The notes under the pieces are model-generated. The model was not told the DNA's origin and did no database searches. It saw nothing but the letters and a program-made list of their open reading frames with translations. 64,000 bases of DNA from Dyadobacter sp. NIV53. Its GTDB lineage: Bacteria; Bacteroidota; Bacteroidia; Cytophagales; Spirosomataceae. The stretch is from assembly GCF_019711195.1 (NCBI RefSeq), contig NZ_CP081299.1, positions 1,054,001-1,118,000 of the forward strand. The letters are read 5' to 3'. Of this stretch, positions 8,865-17,115 are shown one piece after another; within the stretch, counting starts at the first letter, position 1, and every line of letters begins with the position of its first letter. The translations under genes and the position numbers were made by a program.

Positions 8865-9475
8865 ATGATCAAAACAGTGAACGAGGTAAAAACTTTGTGT
8901 CCGGCAAACCGGCAGCAATGGCGTACGTGGTTAGAGGAAAACCACGATAAGGAAAAATCCGTCTGGGTGATACACCACAAAAAAATATCCAACATTCCGA
9001 CCATAACATGGAGTGATGCCGTTGATGAAGCACTGTGTTTTGGATGGATAGACAGTACGGCAAGGCCTCTGGACGAAGAAAGATTCATGCGCTTTTTCAG
9101 CCGGAGAAAAACAAATAGTGTATGGTCGGCCATCAATAAAGAAAAAGTCCGCAGGCTTACAGACGAAGGGCTGATGACAAAAGCAGGTTTTGAAAGTATA
9201 AAAACCGCGAAACAAAATGGCTCATGGACGATTTTAGACGACGTCGAAGCACTTGTCATTCCATTGGATCTGGAGAAGGAACTTGAAAACAGGCCCAATG
9301 CAAAAGCTTTTTTTTAAGTTTGAGCAAGTCTGACAGAAAGTATATCCTGCAATGGCTGGTTTTGGCGAAAAGGCCGGAGACACGACAAAAACGTATTATT
9401 GAAATGGTAGAACTCGCAGAGCGAAACCTGAAACCCAACGCCATTCAACGGACAAAAAAACCAGCTCATGATTGA
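8865..9475 (+). pseudogene. YdeI/OmpD-associated family protein, interrupted by a one-base deletion in a T8 run
   Basis: The first frame (8865-9317, 150 residues) carries the YdeI-family core: WRTWLEENHDKEKSVWVIHHKK, then ITWSDAVDEALCFGWIDS, then RFMRFFSRRKTNSVWSAINKEKV. It stops at TAA 9315-9317 directly in a run of eight T (9308-9315). One additional T restores the frame as AFF-LSLSKSDRKYILQWLVLAKRPETR and so on to TGA 9473-9475. That tail is the normal C-terminal bacteriocin-protection/YdeI helix region. The intact gene would encode about 203 residues, the usual family size, and would overlap the next gene's start at 9468 by eight bases. YdeI-type proteins are implicated in antimicrobial-peptide tolerance in enterobacteria; the role here is unknown. 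Confidence 0.82.
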
Positions 9476-10448
9476 CCCTGAAATCACCCGGCTTTCCCGC
9501 CTGGTAGCATTGCTGACACTGCTTCAAACGAAACGGATATTGACGGCACCTGATTTAGCACAGCGTTTTTCAGTGAGTACCCGTACCATTTACCGCGACA
9601 TACGAACGCTTGAAAGTGCAGGAATTCCTGTGGTGACTCTGGAAGGTAAGGGTTACGCTATGCTGGACGGTTATCGGCTGCCTCCGGTCATGTTCAGCCG
9701 TGATGAAGCCATTGCACTGCTTACCGCCGAAAAACTGGCAGCCCAGCTCACTGACGCGACCACTGCCCAGCGCAGTGGTGCGGCAATGGACAAATTACGT
9801 GCAGCACTGAGGCGTTCAGATCGCGACCACCTGGAAAATCTGGCTCCGCATATCCTGGTACTGGAACCACCCGGCCAGCCCAACCGCCCAAATTCATACC
9901 AGCAGCTGGTGACTGCGGTAACGGCTCATCTTGTTGTTGATATGGATTATTTTGCGGCTGAAACCGGGTTGGCAACCAATCGAAAAATTGAACCTATTGG
10001 CCTGTACCTAAGCCAGCATTGGCATGTGGTTGCATATTGCCGGCTGCGGCAGGAATTCCGTGATTTCCGTCTCGACCGCATTCAGAATTTAATGCTCACG
10101 CAGGAAACTTTTACTGCCCGTCCGGAAACCTTGCAGCAATATTGGATTGATGCAGCTAAACGACGGTCAAAGGAAAAGGTCGTTATACGATTTCGGGCAA
10201 ACGCAGTGCTTCCCGCACATGCTCAGCAATTACACGATACCAAACACCAATATGGCTGGATACAAGAGGAACTATTAACGGATGGCAGCCTGGAAATGAT
10301 ATTTTTTCTTGGCTCATTGCCCTATATGGCCACATGGCTGCTGCCGTACGCAGGGGCTGTTACCATCATCGAGCCAAAAGAATTAAGGCAGCATCTGCGT
10401 GAGCTGGCCAAGCGGGCACACGATTTCTTCTGCGGTTCCGACATTTAA
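9468..10448 (+). CDS. YafY-type transcriptional regulator (HTH_11 + WYL domain)
   Basis: The 326-residue protein begins with a winged helix (residues ~8-65: RLVALLTLLQTKRILTAPDLA, then VSTRTIYRDIRTLESAGIPV) and continues with a WYL domain (~140-225, including DMDYFAAETGLATNRKIEPIGLYLSQHWHVVAYCRLRQEFRDFRLDRI in pieces) and a C-terminal WCX-type region ending at ~320. WYL regulators sense small ligands or nucleic acid and often control neighbouring genes. The ATG overlaps the restored end of the YdeI-family gene, so the two are probably cotranscribed. The codon usage is slightly richer in GC than its neighbours. Confidence 0.92.
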   Translation: MIDPEITRLSRLVALLTLLQTKRILTAPDLAQRFSVSTRTIYRDIRTLESAGIPVVTLEGKGYAMLDGYRLPPVMFSRDEAIALLTAEKLAAQLTDATTAQRSGAAMDKLRAALRRSDRDHLENLAPHILVLEPPGQPNRPNSYQQLVTAVTAHLVVDMDYFAAETGLATNRKIEPIGLYLSQHWHVVAYCRLRQEFRDFRLDRIQNLMLTQETFTARPETLQQYWIDAAKRRSKEKVVIRFRANAVLPAHAQQLHDTKHQYGWIQEELLTDGSLEMIFFLGSLPYMATWLLPYAGAVTIIEPKELRQHLRELAKRAHDFFCGSDI

Positions 10449-10493
10449 TTTCACGCTGGTATCTTTTGTTTTACCCAACTTGCTAACCAGATT

Positions 10494-11864
10494 TTAAAAC
10501 TTAAATTCCGCTGTCAGACAGGCAAATAATATGTCTTTCCCGGGACCGGCCTTTTGTAAAAAACTTCCGGCTTTAAACCAGGTGAATTCTGCCCCAAAAC
10601 TAAGAAACGGGCTGGATTCGTAGCCTAACACAGTGGAATATTGTTGGCCGGTAAATTTGGAATTAATCCCTTTTCCTGAATAAATCATGGCAGCATTGGG
10701 TCCGTAAACACCATCATTACTGCTATATCTCCAAAAAACATCGTAATCGAGATCAAGTGACAGCTTTTCAGAAAAGGTAAGGTTTACAGAAGGATGTAAA
10801 TCTATTAAATTGGCAGGACCGATCAGGGCAGCAAGTCCAAAATATCCCCCTCTTGGAAACAAAGGGTTAAAAGTGCCCATTTTACCATCCCCATATCTGG
10901 CATCTCCACTGATAACTTCCGTTTTCAGCCCAAGCTCAGGTTTGAATTTCAAATGGTTTAGCATATAGTCAATGTGCGCTGACGCAGTCCATGCACGGAT
11001 CTTTTTATCTGCGAAATCCCCAAACTGATAAACAGCTTCTAAATCGTAACGCCAATCCTGTGTTTTACCCCATATCCTGGTTCCGCCGGAATGTCGTAAC
11101 TCCTCCCCTCTGCCATCGTCAAAAATGCCCGTTTTCTTGTTGATACCTAAATAGTACAGATCCACATTTTGAAGTAACTGAACCTGGTTAAAAACGGCAT
11201 AAGCGCCCCATAACTTTGTATTCTTATAAAAACCGTCGTCAAAAAGCCCTTTTTTAGAAGCAACATAATGTGTAAAGAAAAAATCTGTTTTTTGATTTTG
11301 AGATGTATATGTTGTTTTTAACCCGTCAAACGAATGCCGCGTATTTGGTCCCTCACGTACCGAAATTAATCTTTGGGAACCGTAATACAGTTCCTGCCTG
11401 CCCAGCCGGATTGTAAAATTACTGTTACTCCGGCCTGATAAATTAATGTCAATAAATGCCTGATGCAGATCAAGTGGATTTTCGTCCGCCGGACTTGTCG
11501 CAGCCTTTGCGTTGGCCATTCCACTTTGCAACTGCAAAAAAGCCCTGAAATATTTTCCGGCATGAAAATCTGCATGACCCAGATAACGGGAGAAAACGTA
11601 GCCGTAATTCCGGTCTGGCTGTTCGCCCCATTCATCATTCACAACATGGTAATACTGAAACCTGACATCACCGCCAAAGCTCACATAAGTATTACCATCT
11701 CTGGAAAGAGCAGTATATTTCATTTTCTGATAGAAACCTACTGCCGTATCTGCTTTAAGAAATGTATAATCCTCATCATAACGAAGCTGCTTAAATACTG
11801 GTTTAAGCTGTCCGTAACTTTGCAATGAAATCAGGAAAAGCAGTGGAATTAGTACGTTTTTCAT
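10494..11864 (-). CDS. alginate-export-type outer-membrane porin
   Basis: Start ATG 11864 gives a signal peptide (MKNVLIPLLFLISLQSYG, then Q) and a 456-residue product; in-frame codons further upstream would place 34 non-signal residues before it. The body contains the alginate_exp-domain hallmarks of a 16-18-stranded barrel: DVRFQYYHVVNDEWGE, RLGRQELYYGSQRLISVREGPN, WRYDLEAVYQFG and a C-terminal YESSPFLSFGAEFTWF. The family name comes from Pseudomonas AlgE, but most Bacteroidota members lie outside alginate loci and transport other small organic molecules, so alginate should not be inferred. It is the last gene of the leftward hydrolase cluster and could admit the cluster's substrate. Confidence 0.85.
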   Translation of the reverse strand: MKNVLIPLLFLISLQSYGQLKPVFKQLRYDEDYTFLKADTAVGFYQKMKYTALSRDGNTYVSFGGDVRFQYYHVVNDEWGEQPDRNYGYVFSRYLGHADFHAGKYFRAFLQLQSGMANAKAATSPADENPLDLHQAFIDINLSGRSNSNFTIRLGRQELYYGSQRLISVREGPNTRHSFDGLKTTYTSQNQKTDFFFTHYVASKKGLFDDGFYKNTKLWGAYAVFNQVQLLQNVDLYYLGINKKTGIFDDGRGEELRHSGGTRIWGKTQDWRYDLEAVYQFGDFADKKIRAWTASAHIDYMLNHLKFKPELGLKTEVISGDARYGDGKMGTFNPLFPRGGYFGLAALIGPANLIDLHPSVNLTFSEKLSLDLDYDVFWRYSSNDGVYGPNAAMIYSGKGINSKFTGQQYSTVLGYESSPFLSFGAEFTWFKAGSFLQKAGPGKDILFACLTAEFKF

Positions 11865-11978
11865 GTTTATCCAAGGTTTAAAACGAGCTTTTGCTAATAT
11901 CTTTGTAAGCATTCGGTATATTGAAATTATAATGCAGCCAGTCGTACAGCACATAACCCTTATCAAACTCTTTCATAG

Positions 11979-12899
11979 TCACTTTTTTTTCGTTTCCTCA
12001 ACACTGAAACCCTCTTTCACCGCCGTTTCAATGTGGCCTTTTAAAGCAGTTACATAATCGATGGTGTATTTTATGCCTGCTTTATTGGTAATATGGCCAT
12101 GGCCGGGCACCACAATATCTTCGCCGCCTATCATGGCATAGATCTTTTTGAGATTGTCAACAGGTTCTAGAAAATAGCCGTCAAACAGCCAGGGAATAGC
12201 TGGTCTTTCAGCAATAAATGGATTTCCCAGCCACCAGATCGTTTTATCCTTCGTTACAACTTTTACAAATAAGTCGGCAGGCGATTGTGCTGTACCCGTG
12301 TTGATCAGGTCCACTATGTTTCCGTTGCCGAGATCCAGTTTTAAATTCTGGTGTTTTGGTATAATTAAATCGGCAACCCTAAGCCGGCTTTCTTCTATTC
12401 CTCTTCCCTGCCCGAACAGCATAATCATAAACTGTTTGATCGACTCAAAATTCCTGGTGAGGTTTTCATTGCAAAATTCATTTTGGATAATCAGGCTTTC
12501 TTTTGGAAGTAAGTAGTTGCCAAAACAATGGTCTCCGTGATCACTCGTATTGACAGCATACAATATTGGTTTTTGTGAAACCGACCTGACGAGCGTGTAA
12601 AGCTGATCATAAAGCCTTTTTGTCATCATCGTTTCAATGAGTAATATGCCTTTTTCGCCCACAATAAATCCGGCAGTTGTTGCCTGAGGTATTCCTTTGG
12701 TAGTTTCAGTTTCAGCCGTGGCAGGCAGAACCGCATATACAGTCTCTGTAATTTTGTGCAATTTCAGTGTTACCGTATTTGCATCCCAGATCGGCACATG
12801 CGCTGGTAATGCAAACTGCGCATAGGTAATATTTGTGCATAAAAACAACAAAAGCCCATTGAATAAAGCCAGACGGTTTATTTTATTAATGACATTCAT
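11979..12899 (-). CDS. metallo-beta-lactamase-fold protein with altered metal ligands, secreted
   Basis: The 306-residue protein has an N-terminal signal peptide (LFNGLLLFLCTNITYAQ) and an MBL fold. The signature HxHxDH is here S119-x-H121-x-D123-H124 (NTSDHGDHCFGN), so the first His is Ser. The third-strand His is Q205 (GTAQSPADLFV), and the bridging Asp is N226 (WLGNPF). The last His is kept (VPGHGH, 267-269). Typical dinuclear hydrolysis may therefore be lost, or a single metal may remain. The neighbours are an amidohydrolase 51 bases upstream and the porin 114 bases downstream, so it probably belongs to the same operon. The sequence resembles quinoprotein-relay-system metallohydrolases in overall pattern. 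Confidence 0.85.
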   Translation of the reverse strand: MNVINKINRLALFNGLLLFLCTNITYAQFALPAHVPIWDANTVTLKLHKITETVYAVLPATAETETTKGIPQATTAGFIVGEKGILLIETMMTKRLYDQLYTLVRSVSQKPILYAVNTSDHGDHCFGNYLLPKESLIIQNEFCNENLTRNFESIKQFMIMLFGQGRGIEESRLRVADLIIPKHQNLKLDLGNGNIVDLINTGTAQSPADLFVKVVTKDKTIWWLGNPFIAERPAIPWLFDGYFLEPVDNLKKIYAMIGGEDIVVPGHGHITNKAGIKYTIDYVTALKGHIETAVKEGFSVEETKKK

Positions 12900-12950
12900 A
12901 AGTTCACTATGATTAATATTTTGAGAACCTTATAATAGTAATCTATTCAC

Positions 12951-14720
12951 CTAATTTTTATTCTGGTAACCACCAAAGTATTTCACAGGAGACCATTCAG
13001 GAATTACAACCGGAGCCGGAACATCAAGCGATTTATATTCACCAGCCGCATACACAATCCTGCCATTGACAATCGTTAAAAGTGATTCAATATCCCTGAC
13101 CGCATCCACCGGGACAGAAAAATAATCTGCCGACAAAATGGTCATATCTGCATACATTCCTTTGGCAATTTTACCCTTGAACTTTTCTTCTCCGGTAAAC
13201 CAGGCACTACCTGATGTATATATACGCATGGCAGCAAAACGGTCGAGAACCTGTTCCTTTGGCCAGAACTGCATTCCGCCAATAGTCTTCCCGGTAAGCA
13301 GCCAGTGGAATGCCATCCATGGATTGTACGTCGATATCCGTGTTGCATCAGTTCCCATTCCAACCGGTATGCCCATGGCCAGCATTTTTTTGACAGGTGG
13401 CAGTTGTCGTTCAGTTTTTCCATAAAGTTTGTCATAAAGTTCTCCCTGAAAATACATCCTGAACTGAACAGCTACACCGCCACCCAATGCCTTCAAACGC
13501 ATCAGCTGATCGTCGGTAATGGTTTCTGCATGGTCAAAAAACCATCTCAAACCGTCAAAAGGAACTTCCTTATTTACCTTTTCAAAAACTGACAGCATGC
13601 GTTCGATGGATTCGCCATAAGTCGCATGCAAACGAAACGGCCACCGGTTTTGTACCAATAATCGGATTACCGGTTCCAGATCTGCTTCCATTTCGTCAGA
13701 AAGGATTGTCCTCGGTTCCAGAAAATTCTCAAAATCAGCCGCGGTGGCTATCAGATTTTCTCCGGCTCCTTCCGTCGAATATCCGTTGGCCATCAGCATG
13801 TGGTCATTCTTATTAGGCCGGGCAATTTTAACCCATTTTTCATAATCCGACAATTCCTGTCCTTTTTGCTGTGCAAATAGGAAATAGGAGGTCCGGATAT
13901 TGAGCTTCCCCTCTTTGGCAAGTTCCAGTGCTACCATATAATCGGCCGGATAGTTTTGTCCACCGCCTGCTGCATCTGCTGCACTGGTAATTCCAAAACG
14001 GTTTAACTCCCTGTAAAACTGCAAGGTACTGTTCAATCTCTCTTCGTGCGAAAGTTTGGTAGTCAGTCCCAGAGTTGTATAAATGGCTTTGGGCGTTTCC
14101 TTCGCAAACAGCATGCCGGTAGGATTTCCTTCTCCATCCAGTTCAACCAAACTCCCTTCGTAGTGCGTCAGACCGTCGTATTTTAATACTTCTATTCCCT
14201 TTTTATTCAGAAAAGCTTTGCCGTAGAGATAGGAAATAAAAACCGGCTTATCGGGTACAGCTTCATTTATTTCAGTAAGTGTGGGTTGCCGTTTTTCCTC
14301 AAACTGGTATTCATTCCAACCTCCGACTACCTTTACCCATATTCCCGGCGGCGTTCTGGCTGCTTGTTCTTTAAGCATTTCCATCGCTCTTTTCAAGGAT
14401 TTTACACCATCCCACCGCAACTCACTATTGTAATTCAATCCCTCTCTGATGATATGAATATGACTGTCGTTGATTCCCGGAACAACGGTTTTCCCTCCGG
14501 CGTCAACCACTTTTGTATTGTCATTTTTATAATCCGCAAGAATATTTTTCGAATTACCGGTTGCCAGAATAATTCCGTTTTTAATTGCGACCGACTGATG
14601 GAATTCGCCAGGTTTTACCATTGTTGCAATTTTGCCATTGACAATAATAAGATCAGCGTTTTTTTGGGCAAAAGCTACCCTGCACAACAGCATAAGCGTT
14701 GCCAGAAATATGGGTTTCAT
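12951..14720 (-). CDS. amidohydrolase family protein (YtcJ/Amidohydro_3-like), exported
   Basis: The 589-residue enzyme starts with a signal peptide (MKPIFLATLMLLCRVAFA, then Q), then the small composite beta domain (ADLIIVNGKIATMVKPGEF) and the metal motif H87-x-H89 in GINDSHIHI. The TIM barrel continues with DAAGGG, FDHAETI (metal His) and GMGTDATRIS (catalytic Asp near 452). It ends with the returning beta domain (GKIAKGMYADMTILSADYF). Members of the YtcJ group hydrolyse amide or imide bonds, with poorly defined substrates. The gene is in the leftward cluster, 27 bases after the alpha/beta-hydrolase stop and 51 bases before the MBL gene. Confidence 0.92.
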   Translation of the reverse strand: MKPIFLATLMLLCRVAFAQKNADLIIVNGKIATMVKPGEFHQSVAIKNGIILATGNSKNILADYKNDNTKVVDAGGKTVVPGINDSHIHIIREGLNYNSELRWDGVKSLKRAMEMLKEQAARTPPGIWVKVVGGWNEYQFEEKRQPTLTEINEAVPDKPVFISYLYGKAFLNKKGIEVLKYDGLTHYEGSLVELDGEGNPTGMLFAKETPKAIYTTLGLTTKLSHEERLNSTLQFYRELNRFGITSAADAAGGGQNYPADYMVALELAKEGKLNIRTSYFLFAQQKGQELSDYEKWVKIARPNKNDHMLMANGYSTEGAGENLIATAADFENFLEPRTILSDEMEADLEPVIRLLVQNRWPFRLHATYGESIERMLSVFEKVNKEVPFDGLRWFFDHAETITDDQLMRLKALGGGVAVQFRMYFQGELYDKLYGKTERQLPPVKKMLAMGIPVGMGTDATRISTYNPWMAFHWLLTGKTIGGMQFWPKEQVLDRFAAMRIYTSGSAWFTGEEKFKGKIAKGMYADMTILSADYFSVPVDAVRDIESLLTIVNGRIVYAAGEYKSLDVPAPVVIPEWSPVKYFGGYQNKN

Positions 14721-14747
14721 ATTATGTAAAAGTTTGAGAGGCGAAAA

Positions 14748-15761
14748 TTATTTGGCAAGAAAAAAATCAAGCAATTCCTTCTGAACCTGCTCCGTTTGTT
14801 CCTGGACCAGCCAATGCCCGGCTCCCATAATTTTCGCTTCGCTCACATTCGTTGCAACCAGCTTCGAATGTTCCTTCAAAAAAGCAGCCGCAAAATATTC
14901 ACCTCCCATTGCAAGAAGCGGCATGGGTAGTTTCTTTTTAGCAAATTCCAGATTGTCCTTTCCATCCTGAGGAAATGCTCCAAACCAGTGAAAACTACCG
15001 TTTGTGCCGCCCGAAACGGCATATGCACGTATAAATTCATCTGTTTCCTCTTTTGTGAACGGATCTTTTACGTGTCCGACCATGGGCCAGAAATTAGTTA
15101 AAAACTCACGCTCTTTTCCGGCAACAATACCTCCCGAAGCGGGCCAGCCAAAAAATCCAAACCACCAGGCACTCGCTGATACCTGGCTCCAGACCGGCTC
15201 GATCCCAGGCAACAGCGCATCCATCAGAGCAATCTTTTTAACATCCGAAGGGAACTGAGCCGCATAAGCATAAGCTACCATCAGGCCAATATCATGACCG
15301 GCCAGATTGATATTACTGTAACCCAGTTTTTTCATCAGTTCATGCAAATCTGTTGCCATCGTCTTTTTGTCATAACCGCTATCAGGTTTGTCCGATTCGC
15401 CTACTCCGCGTAAATCAGGGGCGATAACCGTAAAATGTTTAGACAATTCCGGGAGTAACCGGTTCCACATAAACCAGTTTTGACCAAAGCCATGAACAAG
15501 CAACAAGGGATCGCCTTTTCCGCCAATTACATAATGAATTTTCACGCCGTTAACCGTTGCAGTTTCATGCCTGAAATTGGCCGGAGGATCAGCCGGTTTG
15601 ACATCAGTTGCTTTAATTTCACTTTCAGTTACTTCTTCTTTGGCAGTATCTTTTTGCTTTTCACAGGAAGTCATACAAAAAAGTATAACAAGTGAAAAAA
15701 TAAAGGAAAAAGCACTTTTAAAATTACCGGTATTGTTTTTTGTCAGATCAGTTGTTTTCAT
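14748..15761 (-). CDS. alpha/beta-hydrolase lipoprotein, epoxide-hydrolase/haloalkane-dehalogenase type
   Basis: The 337-residue protein has a lipobox ending at C33 (LFCMTSC), so it is probably a lipoprotein. The hydrolase core has the oxyanion HGFGQNWFMW, RGVGESDKP, a nucleophile-elbow with Asp (D157 in LAGHDIGLMVAYAYA) and a C-terminal His in MGAGHWLVQEQ. An Asp nucleophile in the GHDxG context is typical of epoxide hydrolases and haloacid/haloalkane dehalogenases rather than of Ser esterases. The cap domain contains several Trp (ASAWWFGFFGWPASGG). It lies between another alpha/beta-hydrolase (62 bases upstream) and the amidohydrolase (27 bases downstream). The substrate is unknown. Confidence 0.9.
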   Translation of the reverse strand: MKTTDLTKNNTGNFKSAFSFIFSLVILFCMTSCEKQKDTAKEEVTESEIKATDVKPADPPANFRHETATVNGVKIHYVIGGKGDPLLLVHGFGQNWFMWNRLLPELSKHFTVIAPDLRGVGESDKPDSGYDKKTMATDLHELMKKLGYSNINLAGHDIGLMVAYAYAAQFPSDVKKIALMDALLPGIEPVWSQVSASAWWFGFFGWPASGGIVAGKEREFLTNFWPMVGHVKDPFTKEETDEFIRAYAVSGGTNGSFHWFGAFPQDGKDNLEFAKKKLPMPLLAMGGEYFAAAFLKEHSKLVATNVSEAKIMGAGHWLVQEQTEQVQKELLDFFLAK

Positions 15762-15823
15762 TACTAATTTATTTTAAAGTGAAATTGTATGAATTGGTGG
15801 AGAAATGGAATGCAGAAACCGTA

Positions 15824-16600
15824 TTATTTGAGCCAGTTCAGAATGTAATCGGCCACTTCCTCCCATCCCGGCTGGCCAAGTACATAGTGCGTTTTCCCCT
15901 CAAATTTTTTATAATCTGTAACAGATCCGCTTGTTTTATATTTGCGGAAATTATCATAATTCAATGAGGCCGGAATGGTATGGTCTGCCGTTCCGGAAAT
16001 AAGTAAAAGCGGTGCATGGGGTTTTTCAAAATCCACTTTGGCTATACTTGTAATGGTATCTCTTACGACTGTTTTGGATTCAGGAATTGCCAGTTTATAA
16101 TAACCTTCCTTTTGCAGATCCATAGGCAAACCATTGGTAAAAGCATATTGCCATTGACTGAAAGACATCATAAAGGTTTTACTGACCGGCGTAAAAAATC
16201 CGAGTGGGCCCCAACCGGCAATAAGAAATGATAACTTAAAAGTTAATATTCCCTGGGGTGGCACTGAATGAATCGCAATTCCTGCTGCTGCTAAACCGCG
16301 CTGAAGCAATATCTGTGTAATTAATCCGCCTAAGGAATGACCAATAACAATGGGCTTTTCGGGCATTTTAGCAGCAATTCCGGCATAGTATTCTATCAGG
16401 TCCGTTAGTTTTGTGGCGGCTACCTCAGCGTCCGGATGCCGGTTTCGCAGTTCTTCTGCTGAGGCATCCTTATGAGGCCAGGCCGGCGCAGATGTTTGGT
16501 ATCCCCGGCTTTCAAAATACAGCTTCCATTCATCCCAGCAGCTGTTACTTACAAAGGCGCCCGTGATAAACAGGACTATTTTAGATCTATTGTTTTTCAT
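15824..16600 (-). CDS. alpha/beta-hydrolase (serine nucleophile)
   Basis: This 258-residue protein has no clear signal peptide and the canonical lipase-like elbow S89 in VIGHSLGGLITQILL. The N-terminal block VLFITGAFVSNSCWDEW is the HG-box equivalent. The likely Asp is in LLISGTADHTIPASLNYD and the His in EGKTHYVLGQPGWEEV. The family of small esterases with a WPHKDAS segment is common near TetR regulators in Bacteroidota. It is the first gene of the leftward five-gene set and follows the operator region at 16667-16945. Confidence 0.9.
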   Translation of the reverse strand: MKNNRSKIVLFITGAFVSNSCWDEWKLYFESRGYQTSAPAWPHKDASAEELRNRHPDAEVAATKLTDLIEYYAGIAAKMPEKPIVIGHSLGGLITQILLQRGLAAAGIAIHSVPPQGILTFKLSFLIAGWGPLGFFTPVSKTFMMSFSQWQYAFTNGLPMDLQKEGYYKLAIPESKTVVRDTITSIAKVDFEKPHAPLLLISGTADHTIPASLNYDNFRKYKTSGSVTDYKKFEGKTHYVLGQPGWEEVADYILNWLK

Positions 16601-16666
16601 TTGGCTATTTCGTTTAAAGGAAATTAAACCAAAACAATGCCGTTAATTTAAATAATTAATATTCAA

Positions 16667-16678
16667 TTAGTTAACTAA
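16667..16678. promoter_or_regulatory. palindrome TTAGTTAACTAA upstream of the hydrolase operon
   Basis: A perfect 12-bp palindrome lies 66 bases upstream of the alpha/beta-hydrolase start on the minus strand. TAGTTAACTA-like sites are bound by several MarR-family regulators, but no MarR gene is present in the window. It probably marks the operon's promoter region. Confidence 0.4.
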
Positions 16679-16696
16679 ATTTAGCAAAAGCATTTC

Positions 16697-16720
16697 AACG
16701 AAATATCGTTTTAAAACGAA
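16697..16720. promoter_or_regulatory. operator-like repeat 1 (ACGAAATATCGT + AAAACGA)
   Basis: The copy reads AACGAAATATCGTTT followed by TAAAACGAA. It contains a near-palindrome ACGAaATATCGT and an overlapping perfect palindrome CGTTTTAAAACG. Copy 2 at 16900-16923 differs at three of 24 positions. Confidence 0.5.
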
Positions 16721-16899
16721 GATCAGCGCGAAATGAAGTTCAGTAAATTCAAATGCGATTTCCCTTGTTTGATTAGGATCAACGAACTTGCTGATTGAAA
16801 ATATAATAAAGTGTTGCGTTCCGGCAAGCGGGAAAATAAAACCGTTAAATTAAATCCTTAGAAAACAGGTTATTATCCGTATTTTATTGGATACATTAC

Positions 16900-16923
16900 A
16901 ACGATATATCGTTTCAAAACGAC
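16900..16923. promoter_or_regulatory. operator-like repeat 2 (ACGATATATCGT + AAAACGA)
   Basis: It contains the perfect palindrome ACGATATATCGT and the same trailing AAAACGA half-site as copy 1. It lies 193 bases before the preferred kinase ATG (17116). Confidence 0.5.
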
Positions 16924-16929
16924 TCATCC

Positions 16930-16945
16930 AACGATATTTCGTCGA
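16930..16945. promoter_or_regulatory. operator-like repeat 3 (ACGATATTTCGT)
   Basis: A third copy of the palindromic core, ACGATATTTCGT, lies seven bases after copy 2 but lacks the AAAACGA extension. Copies 2 and 3 together form a tandem site. Confidence 0.45.
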
Positions 16946-17115
16946 ATATTTACAGTCTGTTGACAGGGCAATAGGCAGCAAGTGTTTCTTATTAAGTTGT
17001 CAAAACCTCATTTTCAGTACTTTGAGGCATTTTCATACGAATTGGTTTAACCGAATTTCAAATACAAATGCCAGGTACAGTTTATGAACTGAATATATCG
17101 TTATCTGCCACACCC

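Larger units (their letters stand above)
16601..17115. other. divergent regulatory region between hydrolase operon and TPR kinase
   Basis: About 515 bases without a gene separate the leftward hydrolase operon from the rightward kinase. They hold a TTAGTTAACTAA palindrome and three ACGAWATWTCGT-type palindromes, described separately. Both transcription units could be controlled from here. Confidence 0.6.

Noticed and set aside
10494..11864. alginate metabolism locus suggested by the porin family name
   Set aside because: No alginate lyase, epimerase or polymerase genes are nearby; the name reflects family history only.
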